A DNA stretch of 9,517 nucleotides from Lentimonas sp002292345 (GCA_964187655.1 CAXLMP010000027.1:1-9517), one strand, 5' to 3'; numbered from the stretch's first letter, positions 1-8,126 are shown. Notes: generated from the sequence alone by a model not told the origin. Numbers and translations are program-made.

Positions 1-692
1 GCGAGGCTCTTTGGCGGTGGTGCCATTTCATAGAGCGCACCATCGATACGATAACGAATCCGAAATTGGTCTTCAAATGGCTCAAAGTGGACGTCAGAGG
101 CCTGATCCTTAATCGCCTGCTGTAAGACTAAATTCACAAAACGAATGATCGGCGTCTGATTCGCCATATCGATCAAATTCGAATCCGACAAATCATTTTG
201 CGCTTCTTCAAAACTATCACCTAGATCACCAAGAATATCGTCGATTGAGGAATCCTCTTCGCCGTATGTCGCAATAATGAGGGTATCCATCAGCTCAGGA
301 TCGCAGACCACAATCTGAATATCCTTATTCAAGGAGAAGGTCAGATCATCAATGATACTGGGATTAAACGGATCTTTTGCCAACAACGAGATCGAGGTTT
401 CATCTGCAGAAAAAGGCACCACAGCATACATACGTGCGGTACTGGCTTTCACCACAGCGGCCACATCTTCAGAAATCGAATTAGGCATCACTTCCTGATA
501 GGCATAGCCTAGAAAGTCGGCGACCGCGCTCAAAACCGCACTGCGCTCAACCACGCCAGAATCAATCACCGCATCTGCCAGTGATTTACCAGTGTGTAAG
601 TGCGACTCGTTCAGCTCCTCAAGTTGCATGAGATCGAGCATCTCTGCGGACTTAATAATTTCGTATACGGTATCGTTATGATCTTCGAACAT
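1..692 (-). CDS. Second PilB/GspE-type secretion ATPase, N-terminal 230 codons (3' end beyond window)
   Basis: This is the N-terminal part of a type IV pilus/type II secretion assembly ATPase; the stop and the nucleotide-binding core lie left of base 1. My translation starts MFEDHNDTVYEIIKSAEMLD. Residues 1 to about 140 resemble the MshEN/T2SSE N-terminal domain (GKSLADAVIDSGVV, then FLGYAYQEV, and VVPFSADETSISLLAKDP). An acidic linker (about 145-165) follows, then the start of the GspE core with TPIIRFVNLVLQQAIKDQAS, DVHFEP and FRIRYRIDGALYEM, closely like the same stretch of the complete PilB-type protein at 1853-3574. The ATG at 692 is the first normal start after an in-frame TAA that is also the pilT stop; I see no good Shine-Dalgarno, so coupling to pilT, 33 bases upstream, is plausible. 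It is clearly a paralogue of the other PilB-type protein. Whether it powers pilus extension, secretion or another pilus cannot be told from this part. Confidence 0.88.
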   Translation of the reverse strand, partial: MFEDHNDTVYEIIKSAEMLDLMQLEELNESHLHTGKSLADAVIDSGVVERSAVLSAVADFLGYAYQEVMPNSISEDVAAVVKASTARMYAVVPFSADETSISLLAKDPFNPSIIDDLTFSLNKDIQIVVCDPELMDTLIIATYGEEDSSIDDILGDLGDSFEEAQNDLSDSNLIDMANQTPIIRFVNLVLQQAIKDQASDVHFEPFEDQFRIRYRIDGALYEMAPPPKSL

Positions 693-725
693 CGGGGGTA
701 TCTGCGCCGCAATCTTGCGACTTAC

Positions 726-1808
726 TTATGAATTTATAAATTGAGCGCCATTCTCGACAAGTTTGTCGCGCATGACATGGGGGAGTTGTGATTTTGCCAG
801 AGCCTCATCTGCATTAATCAAATCGCGATTATACAGACTGAGTAAGTGCGCATCTAAACCAATCATACCATGAGCAGCACCCGTTTGGATGTCAGAATTA
901 ATACGGTATGTTTTGTTTTCGCGAATCAGCTGTGCGATCGAGTTGGTCGTAACCATGATCTCGAACGAAGCGATACGCCCACCACCGATCTTCTTACACA
1001 ACACCTGCGAGATGACCGCGACCACAGAAGACGCAAGCTGCGTGCGGATCTGATCTTTCATCTCTGCTGGAAATGCGTCGACGATACGGTCAACAGTGCG
1101 TGCTGCGCCGGTAGTGTGCAATGTTGCGAAGACTAAGTGACCCGTCTCCGCCGCGCTTACTGCCGCTTCAATCGTTTCAAGATCACGCATTTCTCCAACA
1201 AGAATCACGTCTGGATCTTGCCGTAAAGCCCCGCGAATCGCACTGGAAAAGGAGCTAACATCGTTGCCCACCTCGCGCTGAGTCACGATACATTTTTGAT
1301 GCTCATGAAAATACTCGATCGGATCTTCAATCGTAATGATATGACCATCATGATTAAGATTAATCCAATTTACCATCGAAGCCAAGGTCGTCGATTTACC
1401 CGAACCTGTTGGCCCGGTGACTAAAATCATACCTCTGGGGCGGCTAATTAGCTCTTTAATCTGATCAGGCAGACCAATCTCACTGAGGGTAAATAAATCA
1501 TTCGGAATCTGCCGCAGTACTATTCCATAAGCGCCCTTCGCACGAAGCACACTGACACGAAAGCGAGCACGTTCCATATAAGCAAAACCAAAGTCTGCAC
1601 CACCCGAGGTCTTCAATTGCTCCTGATTCGTCGTCGAGGTAATCGCCTTCATCAAGTCTTCAGTATCCTGAGGAGTCAGCTTCTCACCCTCAACCGGCAC
1701 CAGACTACCAGACATGCGCAACGTTGGCGGCTGATTAACCTGTAAATGAAGGTCAGAGGCACCCTGATCTACCATCAGCTCTAACAAATCATTCATTTCA
1801 TAACTCAT
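726..1808 (-). CDS. pilT: PilT-type type IV pilus retraction ATPase
   Basis: A hexameric cytoplasmic ATPase of the PilT/GspE superfamily, expected to drive pilus retraction and twitching motility at the inner-membrane base of the pilus. At 360 residues it has normal PilT length and lacks the MshEN domain and the tetracysteine zinc motif of its two PilB-like neighbours, which separates it from the assembly ATPases. Visible motifs: an N-terminal segment GASDLHLQVNQPPTLRMSG (about 16-34), Walker A GPTGSGKST (132-140), Asp box IITIEDPIEY (157-166), Walker B DVILVGEMRD (200-209), His box TGHLVFATLHT (222-232), and SIAQLIRE (290-297), matching the AIRNLIRE-type C-terminal motif of PilT. The ATG at 1808 lies 44 bases after the preceding pilB stop and has no strong Shine-Dalgarno; Met5 is an alternative start. 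PilT subtype (PilT or PilU) is not resolved, but the retraction-ATPase family is secure. Confidence 0.95.
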   Translation of the reverse strand: MSYEMNDLLELMVDQGASDLHLQVNQPPTLRMSGSLVPVEGEKLTPQDTEDLMKAITSTTNQEQLKTSGGADFGFAYMERARFRVSVLRAKGAYGIVLRQIPNDLFTLSEIGLPDQIKELISRPRGMILVTGPTGSGKSTTLASMVNWINLNHDGHIITIEDPIEYFHEHQKCIVTQREVGNDVSSFSSAIRGALRQDPDVILVGEMRDLETIEAAVSAAETGHLVFATLHTTGAARTVDRIVDAFPAEMKDQIRTQLASSVVAVISQVLCKKIGGGRIASFEIMVTTNSIAQLIRENKTYRINSDIQTGAAHGMIGLDAHLLSLYNRDLINADEALAKSQLPHVMRDKLVENGAQFINS

Positions 1809-1852
1809 AGTGTCATCTTGGTTGAGGTTCTAATTAACAGGAAATAATTAAA

Positions 1853-3574
1853 TTAAACAGGCTCAGCGACCGTCGAATGCAGGACTTCCTCTGGGATGGT
1901 CACACCCGCAATGACTTTGCGAATGCCGTCTTCACGCATCGTGCGCATGCCCATCTCCTTAGATTTGTTACGCAGCGCCACGAGGCTAGCATTTTCGTAG
2001 ACCATTTGTTGTAACTCTTCACTCATCGTAAACATCTCAAAGACGCCTACACGACCGCGGAATCCAGTCAAATTACACTTCCCGCACCCCTGCCCTTTCA
2101 TGAAGTTCGCATCTAAAGCTTGATCAGAGCGAATCCCCAGAGAGCTCAAAAGTTTTTCATCCGGTGTATACTCTTGCTTACAATTCGGGCAAATTCGACG
2201 CACCAATCGCTGCGCAAGCACCGCGCGTAAAGCAGCAGCGACAAGGAAAGGCTTAATACCAATATCTACCAACCGACTGACAGCACTCGGGGCATCATTA
2301 GTATGCAGCGTGCTAAACACCATGTGCCCAGTCAGCGCGGCATTAATCGCGATTTCAGCTGTCTCCTTATCACGAATTTCTCCGACCATAATGATATTCG
2401 GCGCCTGACGCAGCATCGAGCGCAACGCTGCCGAAAAGGTCATCCCCACATCGCGTCGGACTTGCACCTGATTCACTCCAGGCATCTCATACTCAACCGG
2501 ATCCTCGACAGTGATAATTTTACGATCGGGATGGTTAATGCAGTTCAAAGCAGAATAAAGCGTGGTGGATTTACCAGAACCCGTTGGTCCAGTCACCAAG
2601 AACACACCGTCTGGCATCGCGATAATACGCTCAAAAGTGGCTTGGTCATCGCTGAAGAACCCGAGCTCTGGCAAGCCTAAGTTCAGCCCTTCTTTGTCCA
2701 AAATACGCATCACAATACTCTCACCGAACGCTGTTGGCAGAGTCGAAACACGTAAATCGATCACCTTTGGCCCGACTTTAATATTAATCCGACCGTCCAA
2801 GGGCACGCGCTTCTCTGCAATGCTCACATCGGCCATTAGTTTAATACGCGAAACAATCGAAGGCTGTAAACGCTTGGGCGGATTTTCCACTTCGTGCAAA
2901 ACACCATCAATACGATAGCGCACCCGAAAACGTTTTTCCAAAGGCTCCATATGAATATCTGAAGCTCGCAGTTTCAACGCTTCCGAAATCACCATGTGCA
3001 CATAACGAATAATTGGCGCCTCATCTTCGCCGACCTCGCCACTCTCGCCAGTCGGCAAATCAATTTCATCAACGGTCTCGTCTTCTAGCCCAGCGAACAT
3101 GCTGTCCACTTTATCAACTTGCGCCCCGTCATAATACTGATGAATCGCTTTTTCTATGTCTTCAAGCGGTGCCACCCGGCAGGTAATCGAACGCTGAATG
3201 ACATGACTGATACTATCAATCGCATCCATATCGAGCGGATCACACACTGCCAACTCAACTTCGTTATCGTCGACTTCAAGCGGAAAGACCTTATAACGAC
3301 TCGCCAAATCGTAAGGCAAGAGCTCCAACGCTTGATTGGAAACGCGCACATCGGCGAGATCCACCACCTCCATATTAAACTCTGCTGCAAGCACTTCAGC
3401 GATCTGCAATTGCGTCACAGTGTGCTCGGCGATCAACAGCTCCAGCGTATCAGTATCAGGATTACCTTCGCTATCTTGCTCCGCGACCTTAACACGGCCG
3501 GCTTCGATTGCAGCGGAATCTACGATACCTTTATCAATTAATAGTTGGAGAACAAATTCGTCAGCGGAGGTCAC
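1853..3574 (-). CDS. pilB: PilB/GspE-type type IV pilus assembly ATPase
   Basis: A cytoplasmic hexameric ATPase that powers extension of a type IV pilus (PilB) or the pseudopilus of type II secretion (GspE). Its 573 residues match the full-length family. Domains in order: MshEN/T2SSE N-terminal domain (about 1-145), an acidic linker (about 160-185), the N2 domain with APIIRYVHMVISEAL, SDIHMEPLEKRFRVRYRIDG (205-224), then the catalytic core: Walker A GPTGSGKST (329-337), Asp box IITVEDPVEY (353-362), Walker B IIMVGEIRD (394-402), His box TGHMVFSTLHT (416-426). A zinc-binding tetracysteine is present at C462, C465, C497 and C500. The residues before Walker B read RQAPN rather than the common RQDPD. 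The start is GTG at 3574: an in-frame TAA lies two codons upstream, so no earlier start exists. The neighbouring PilT favours a pilus role, but PilB and GspE cannot be told apart from sequence alone. Confidence 0.93.
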   Translation of the reverse strand: MTSADEFVLQLLIDKGIVDSAAIEAGRVKVAEQDSEGNPDTDTLELLIAEHTVTQLQIAEVLAAEFNMEVVDLADVRVSNQALELLPYDLASRYKVFPLEVDDNEVELAVCDPLDMDAIDSISHVIQRSITCRVAPLEDIEKAIHQYYDGAQVDKVDSMFAGLEDETVDEIDLPTGESGEVGEDEAPIIRYVHMVISEALKLRASDIHMEPLEKRFRVRYRIDGVLHEVENPPKRLQPSIVSRIKLMADVSIAEKRVPLDGRINIKVGPKVIDLRVSTLPTAFGESIVMRILDKEGLNLGLPELGFFSDDQATFERIIAMPDGVFLVTGPTGSGKSTTLYSALNCINHPDRKIITVEDPVEYEMPGVNQVQVRRDVGMTFSAALRSMLRQAPNIIMVGEIRDKETAEIAINAALTGHMVFSTLHTNDAPSAVSRLVDIGIKPFLVAAALRAVLAQRLVRRICPNCKQEYTPDEKLLSSLGIRSDQALDANFMKGQGCGKCNLTGFRGRVGVFEMFTMSEELQQMVYENASLVALRNKSKEMGMRTMREDGIRKVIAGVTIPEEVLHSTVAEPV

Positions 3575-3611
3575 AGATTAAATGGGGAAGAGGTGGGGAT
3601 TAAAGTAAAAA

Positions 3612-5606
3612 CTATCGAGAAACACTCAGTAAGAACTCCGCATTGGTGTTGGTCTTCTTAATGCGCTGAATGAGCATTTCCATAGCATCGGTGGACGGTA
3701 GCCCTTTCATTGCTCTGCGCAATGAATAAATCTTTAATATTTCATCGGGATGGTAAAGCAATTCTTCCTTACGCGTACCGCTCTTATCCATGCTTAGTGC
3801 AGGGAAAATGCGCTTATCAGAAAGGCCACGATCCAGATGCAGCTCCATATTACCCGTGCCCTTGAACTCTTCGAAAATCACTTCATCCATCTTACTGCCG
3901 GTTTCGACCAGTGCGGTAGCGATAATTGTTAAGCTGCCGCCGCCTTCGATATTACGCGCAGAACCAAAGAAACGCTTCGGTTTTTGCAAGGCATTGGCCT
4001 CCACTCCTCCAGATAGAATTTTCCCGCTACTTGGCATCGTGGTGTTATAGGCACGGGCTAAACGCGTGATCGAATCGAGTAAAATCACAACATCTCTACC
4101 GACCTCGACCATACGACGCGCCTTTTCGATCACCATTTCGGCGCAGTGGACATGGCTCTCTGCGGTTTCATCGAAGGTAGAGCTAATTACCTCGCCTGAC
4201 ACTTGGCGGCGAAAATCCGTTACTTCCTCCGGTCGTTCATCGATCAACAGGATGATCAAATGTGAATCAGGATAGTTCTTCTGGATCGAATTCGCCATGC
4301 CCTGCATCAACACTGTTTTACCAGTTCGCGGCGGCGCCACAATCAAACCACGCTGACCAAAGCCAACTGGCGTCAAGCAATCGACCACCCGCATCGACAG
4401 GTTATCCGACTTCGATTCCGTGTCAGATTCCATCAAAATGCGCTCAAGCGGATAATAAGGGACACCCTCCGTGAAGGGCACGATCTCGCTCAACGTCTTG
4501 GGGTCTCGCCCCATCACATCATTCACGCAAACCACAAACGGACAGGACTCATTCTCACGGTGCGGATGCAATTGAGCGGTTATGATATGACCACGCTGCA
4601 AACCATAATGCTCGACAAAGACCTGTGGCACATAGGCACAAAGCGCCTTCACGCGATAGCTATCACGCTCATACACCAGCAAGCCACCTTCGTTATCTTC
4701 CATCGGCTCAAAGATACCAACCGACGAAATGCAGACCTTTTGCTCTCCTGCCCTAGCTACAAGCGCATTCAGCAACTGATCACGATTTGGCGCATACGCC
4801 GTTTCCACTCCTACGGCTGCGACCTCGTCGCGAAGCTCTGACAAGCCCATATCGTAGATACGATTAAAGTCCAGCCCTTCGCCCTCACCCGAGCGCAACT
4901 CAGTCGCCAATTGCAGCGTCTCTTCGATGTTCTTTAGCAATTCAAATTCAAGCAATTCTCCAAACTCAATTGGGGAGTCTTCCTCGCGAGCACGCTTCTT
5001 TTTATCCTGCCAACGGCCCTTGCCTTTTTTCTTCTGATTCGGTTGCCCGCCCTGAGCGCCACCTTTATTTTTAAATTTACCATTTCGGCTCGGACGCTCG
5101 CCGCGATCACGCCGTGAATTACGGCCGCCTGATTCATTGCGATGCCCACGCGACTTGCCTTCTTTGGCCTTGCCCTCATTCGGCTTGTCGCCGCCTTGCG
5201 AAGATTCTCCATCCAGAGACGCTTCGCCCTGAGAATGATTCGAAGCGGACTCCCGCGGTGATTCTTGCGAAGATTCCGCAGGCGGCTCAGCATCATCTGA
5301 GGACCAAACAACTCCGGTCTTGCGCGCACTGCCAGCAGGCACCTCCGATGGCACAAATGCTTGCTCCACACCTGGCGCAGGCGAATCAACGTGAGGAGTC
5401 GACGCTGCGGTAAACATGTCTGACTGCTGCGATTGCTTATCAGCAGATGGCTCAGTAACTTTACGAGCGGTTTTCTTGGCCGCCTTTTTTCTGGCCGCTT
5501 TTTTCGCGGCAGTTTTCTTTACTGCACGCTTCGCTGCTGGCTTTGGCGCATCCTCGCTGGATGGATTAGCAGTTACAGATGGTTTAATTTCTTCTTTGGA
5601 GCTCAT
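3612..5606 (-). CDS. rho: Transcription termination factor Rho with long N-terminal extension
   Basis: Rho is the hexameric RNA-dependent ATPase/translocase that ends transcription of untranslated RNA. At 664 residues it is far longer than E. coli Rho (419). Layout: residues 1-60 begin the extension, with a Lys/Ala-rich tract at 24-49; 60-150 are Ser/Glu/Pro-rich; 150-207 are Arg/Gly/Lys-rich and look disordered. A Rho_N/SAP-like helical segment follows (MGLSELRDEVAAVGVE, about 253-268, then RDQLLNALVAR, 275-285), then the OB/cold-shock RNA-binding domain (about 290-370) and the ATPase core. Core motifs: FGQRG and Walker A APPRTGKT (424-431), LLIDERPEEVTD (453-464), Walker B VVILLD (506-511), and the near-invariant GGVEANALQKPKRFFGSAR (533-551) and FKGTGNMELH (581-590) motifs that include the Q and R loops. 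The cold-shock domain lacks the usual GFGFLR (see findings). The gene lies 78 bases after coaE and 37 before pilB. Confidence 0.98.
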   Translation of the reverse strand: MSSKEEIKPSVTANPSSEDAPKPAAKRAVKKTAAKKAARKKAAKKTARKVTEPSADKQSQQSDMFTAASTPHVDSPAPGVEQAFVPSEVPAGSARKTGVVWSSDDAEPPAESSQESPRESASNHSQGEASLDGESSQGGDKPNEGKAKEGKSRGHRNESGGRNSRRDRGERPSRNGKFKNKGGAQGGQPNQKKKGKGRWQDKKKRAREEDSPIEFGELLEFELLKNIEETLQLATELRSGEGEGLDFNRIYDMGLSELRDEVAAVGVETAYAPNRDQLLNALVARAGEQKVCISSVGIFEPMEDNEGGLLVYERDSYRVKALCAYVPQVFVEHYGLQRGHIITAQLHPHRENESCPFVVCVNDVMGRDPKTLSEIVPFTEGVPYYPLERILMESDTESKSDNLSMRVVDCLTPVGFGQRGLIVAPPRTGKTVLMQGMANSIQKNYPDSHLIILLIDERPEEVTDFRRQVSGEVISSTFDETAESHVHCAEMVIEKARRMVEVGRDVVILLDSITRLARAYNTTMPSSGKILSGGVEANALQKPKRFFGSARNIEGGGSLTIIATALVETGSKMDEVIFEEFKGTGNMELHLDRGLSDKRIFPALSMDKSGTRKEELLYHPDEILKIYSLRRAMKGLPSTDAMEMLIQRIKKTNTNAEFLLSVSR
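5460..5537 (-). repeat. Lys/Ala-rich low-complexity tract in the Rho N-terminus
   Basis: Residues 24-49 of Rho consist almost only of Ala, Lys, Arg, Val and Thr in an irregular AAKK/AARKK pattern (for example KKTAAKKAARKKAAKK), like the C-terminal tails of histone H1 and bacterial histone-like proteins. At DNA level this appears on the plus strand as repeated runs of T separated by GGCCGC or similar. It is strongly basic and probably unstructured, so binding RNA or DNA non-specifically is a reasonable inference. Comparable basic or disordered insertions are known in Rho of Actinobacteria and Bacteroidetes. Confidence 0.8.
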
Positions 5607-5684
5607 GGGCTAATAGTGCGCACTCAGTGCGGGTTCTTTTATAAAGAGGCGACGCTTAGCGTTCAACCGAAATGCGGCAACGGG

Positions 5685-6266
5685 CTAATGCGTGCGGGTC
5701 TGTGCGATTAATCGCTTTGTTTGTTGTTTTAAAAATTCAAGGCTGCCTGCATTTGAAATCACACAATCTGCGCGTCGGGCTTTCTCCTCTAGGGGCATTT
5801 GGCGGTGACGCCGCTGTACAATCTCATCTCCCGAGTAACCTCTGTGAACCATACGGCGTTCAACCACATCAGGAGGACTGGTAACACAGACAATCAAATC
5901 AAACCCAGTTTCAAGCCTTTTTTCAAACAACAAAGGAATCTCAACAAGCCAATCAGCCTCTGGCGCCTGTTCAATCGCTGCCTCCCACGCTTGCCGAACT
6001 AAGGGATGCAGCAAGCCCTCCAACCATACCAGCTCCTGCACATCTGTAAAAACGCGCGCTGCCAGCGCCTTGCGATCGACCGTGCCATCCGCATGAAACA
6101 CCGCTTTTCCCCAGTGCTCACTCAGCGCCGCATGTACCGTTGCATCGCTTGCGAGACAGTCACGCACCACCGCATCCGTCTCGATGGTGCGCCAGCCCGC
6201 TTTCGCGAAAAACTGCACCACCGTCGATTTACCACAGCCGATACCACCTGTAAGTCCTATTTTCAA
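5685..6266 (-). CDS. coaE: Dephospho-CoA kinase
   Basis: Catalyses the last step of coenzyme A synthesis: ATP-dependent phosphorylation of the 3'-hydroxyl of dephospho-CoA, in the cytosol. The 193 residues fit the family. Seen: P-loop LTGGIGCGKST (5-15), the conserved ETDAVVR region with D31, HPLVR (87-91), VEIPLLFE (108-115) in the lid/CoA region, and a C-terminal R..Q....EKARRADCVISNAG segment (about 153-174) typical of CoaE. The start is TTG at 6266, immediately before AAA ATA GGA: reading upstream in frame gives no ATG, GTG or other TTG before a TAA about ten codons away. It is the first gene of the minus-strand series, 78 bases ahead of rho, and its promoter should lie in the divergent spacer with comM. 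Confidence 0.95.
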   Translation of the reverse strand: MKIGLTGGIGCGKSTVVQFFAKAGWRTIETDAVVRDCLASDATVHAALSEHWGKAVFHADGTVDRKALAARVFTDVQELVWLEGLLHPLVRQAWEAAIEQAPEADWLVEIPLLFEKRLETGFDLIVCVTSPPDVVERRMVHRGYSGDEIVQRRHRQMPLEEKARRADCVISNAGSLEFLKQQTKRLIAQTRTH

Positions 6267-6365
6267 AATTCTATTAATCGTTCGATATAAACTTTAAACA
6301 ACGTACTAAAGCATAGACAAACAGGCAAATTTGTTCACATTCATTTCGAAAGAAATTATTTAAAT
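6267..6365. promoter_or_regulatory. Divergent spacer between coaE and comM
   Basis: This AT-rich 99-base spacer separates two divergently transcribed genes, so it should hold the promoter of the coaE-rho-pil series on the minus strand and that of comM on the plus strand. No strong sigma-70 pair stands out. On the minus strand a weak candidate is TTGCCT, 17 bases, TACGTT, reading away from comM. On the plus strand a small potential hairpin ATTTC-GAAA-GAAAT (6343-6356) lies ten bases before the comM ATG. The placement is inferred from gene orientation and not from a clear motif. Confidence 0.4.
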
Positions 6366-7913
6366 ATGCTAGGAATCACACAATCCGCCGCCTTAGTTGG
6401 AGTCGATGCCCACTCGGTTCAAGTAGAAGTAAATACAGGTGAAGCGGGTGAACTCAAATTTATTTTAGTCGGCTTGCCTGACGCCGCGGTCAAAGAATCA
6501 CAGGACCGCGTCTTCTCGGCGATGGCCAATAGCGGCTTTCGCACGCCCGCTACCCGTACCACGATCAACCTTGCGCCCGGCAGCCTGCGCAAAGAAGGCC
6601 CCGCCTACGACCTACCTATCGCGATCGCTATTCTCGCTTCAATGAATAAATGCCAGAGTGATCGCCTCAATAACTTCCTGATCGCAGGTGAACTCAGCCT
6701 TTCGGGTCAGACCCGCCCCGTGCGGGGCTCACTCGCAATGGCGATGCTGGCGCGCAAACTTGGCAAGCAAGGCCTCATCGTGCCCGCCGAATCTGCCGAC
6801 GAAGCCGCGTTGGTTAAAGACGTCGACATCTATCCCGTCCGCAGTCTCGACGAAGCCGTGCGCTTTCTCAATGGAGAGCGTGATATTCTTCCTGCCAAAT
6901 CTCGCGACAGCAGCTTTTACCAAGCACCGCCGGAGTCGCAACGGACTGATTTCTCGGAAGTCAAAGGCCAACACGCCGTGCGCCGCGCCGTCGAGATCGC
7001 GGTCAGTGGCGGCCACAATTTGTTGATGATTGGTTCTCCCGGGTCCGGCAAGTCGATGATCGCTAAGCGCATACCCACCATCATGCCACGCCCCAGTATT
7101 GATGAGTTCCTCGAAATCCTCAGCATTCAATCCGCGGCAGGCACCACACTAAGCGACGAAAATCGCTACTTTCAACGGCCATTTCGTAGCCCGCATCACA
7201 CTATTTCAGATGTCGGACTACTGGGCGGCGGCACCATACCCGGTCCGGGCGAGATCTCTCTGGCGCACAACGGCGTGCTATTTCTCGACGAGTTACCCGA
7301 ATTTAAACGATCGGCCCTCGAAGTCCTGCGCCAACCACTCGAAGACGGTAATGTCACCATCTCCCGCAGTGCAGGTAAGATAAATCTGCCCTGCTCGGTG
7401 ATGATGGTCTGCGCGATGAATCCATGCCCATGTGGATATACCGGCGACAGTGCCCGCGAGTGTCGTTGCTCCGTCCCACAAATTCAGCGCTACCGCTCCA
7501 AAATTAGCGGGCCGCTGCTCGACCGTATTGATATACACATTGAGGCACCATCGCTACGAATTGAAGAATTACGCAGCACCCAGCCTGGCGAAACGTCGCT
7601 GCTGATTCGGAAACGCTGCGAAGCCGCCCGCACCGTGCAAAACGCACGATTCGCCACCAATGCCGATGCCTCGACGCGCTGTAATGCACGCATGTCGCAC
7701 TCTGAAATCCGCAAACACTGCGCCATTAATAAAGCACAAGGCGACCTGCTGCAGCAAGCCATGGAGCAACTGGCACTCTCTGCGCGCGCCTACGATCGCA
7801 TCTTAAAAGTCGCGCGGACTATCGCCGACCTTGCCGGCAGCACACCAATCGACACACCCCACTTACTTGAAGCCATTCAATACCGCAGCTTGGATAGAAA
7901 CTTGTTCTATTAA
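6366..7913 (+). CDS. comM: ComM/YifB-type Mg-chelatase-like AAA+ ATPase
   Basis: ComM is a hexameric AAA+ helicase that in Vibrio cholerae promotes branch migration when transformed DNA is integrated; the family (also YifB) is widespread in bacteria that are not known to be competent. The 515 residues are full length. Domains: an N-terminal Lon-protease-like ChlI fold (1 to about 170, with GLPDAAVKESQDRV, INLAPGSLRKEGPAYDLPIA and IAGELSLSG), then the Mg_chelatase AAA+ core with Walker A GSPGSGKS (223-230), RPFRSPHHTIS (271-281), Walker B VLFLDE (304-309), a cysteine cluster C354, C356, C366, C368 (NPCPCGY...CRCS) and GPLLDRIDIH (382-391), then the Mg_chelatase_C domain with LSARAYDRILKVARTIADL (471-489). 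The ATG at 6366 matches the conserved family N-terminus. With pilus ATPases nearby, a role in natural transformation is attractive but is inference only. Confidence 0.95.
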   Translation: MLGITQSAALVGVDAHSVQVEVNTGEAGELKFILVGLPDAAVKESQDRVFSAMANSGFRTPATRTTINLAPGSLRKEGPAYDLPIAIAILASMNKCQSDRLNNFLIAGELSLSGQTRPVRGSLAMAMLARKLGKQGLIVPAESADEAALVKDVDIYPVRSLDEAVRFLNGERDILPAKSRDSSFYQAPPESQRTDFSEVKGQHAVRRAVEIAVSGGHNLLMIGSPGSGKSMIAKRIPTIMPRPSIDEFLEILSIQSAAGTTLSDENRYFQRPFRSPHHTISDVGLLGGGTIPGPGEISLAHNGVLFLDELPEFKRSALEVLRQPLEDGNVTISRSAGKINLPCSVMMVCAMNPCPCGYTGDSARECRCSVPQIQRYRSKISGPLLDRIDIHIEAPSLRIEELRSTQPGETSLLIRKRCEAARTVQNARFATNADASTRCNARMSHSEIRKHCAINKAQGDLLQQAMEQLALSARAYDRILKVARTIADLAGSTPIDTPHLLEAIQYRSLDRNLFY

Positions 7914-7981
7914 TTACTCAAACGGCAAAAGCCTGTAAACTAGACTACCAGCAAAAAAATCACCCGATTTAATTTAACGTC

Positions 7982-8009
7982 TTGCACTTACTGGATCATC
8001 GCCTAGGAA
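7982..8009 (+). promoter_or_regulatory. Possible promoter for tRNA-Ser
   Basis: TTGCAC at 7982-7987 is a good -35 match; 16 bases later TAGGAA (8004-8009) is a poor -10 match. The pair lies 18 bases before the mature tRNA 5' end, a sensible position for a short 5' leader removed by RNase P. The weak -10 keeps this tentative. Confidence 0.3.
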
Positions 8010-8027
8010 ATCAGCCATCAAGCTTCA

Positions 8028-8115
<88 letters not shown>

Positions 8116-8126
8116 TTTTTATTCGC

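Noticed and set aside
4934..5389. 151-codon Arg-rich frame on the minus strand inside rho
   Set aside because: It is an alternative frame of the low-complexity region of rho. The rho frame itself is continuous from the basic tract into the conserved core, so no frameshift needs explaining.
5416..5613. Plus-strand frame with a hydrophobic Ala/Phe-rich stretch that resembles a membrane protein
   Set aside because: It is the exact antisense of the Lys/Ala-rich tract of Rho; AAG/GCC codons read backwards as Phe/Leu/Ala. No ribosome site or family similarity supports it.
5607..5684. Short dyads ACGCTTAGCGT and GCACTCAGTGC in the coaE-rho gap
   Set aside because: Each has five-base arms around a single central base, which cannot form a hairpin. 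They could be operator-like half sites, but chance is the simpler explanation.
6729..7130. 133-codon antisense frame within comM
   Set aside because: It runs opposite a fully conserved ComM coding region and has no recognisable motif.
7940..7980. Possible terminator after comM (A-run, then AAATC-ACCC-GATTT)
   Set aside because: The stem is only five AT-rich pairs with no G+C-rich core and no proper T-run after it, so it is too weak to call an intrinsic terminator.
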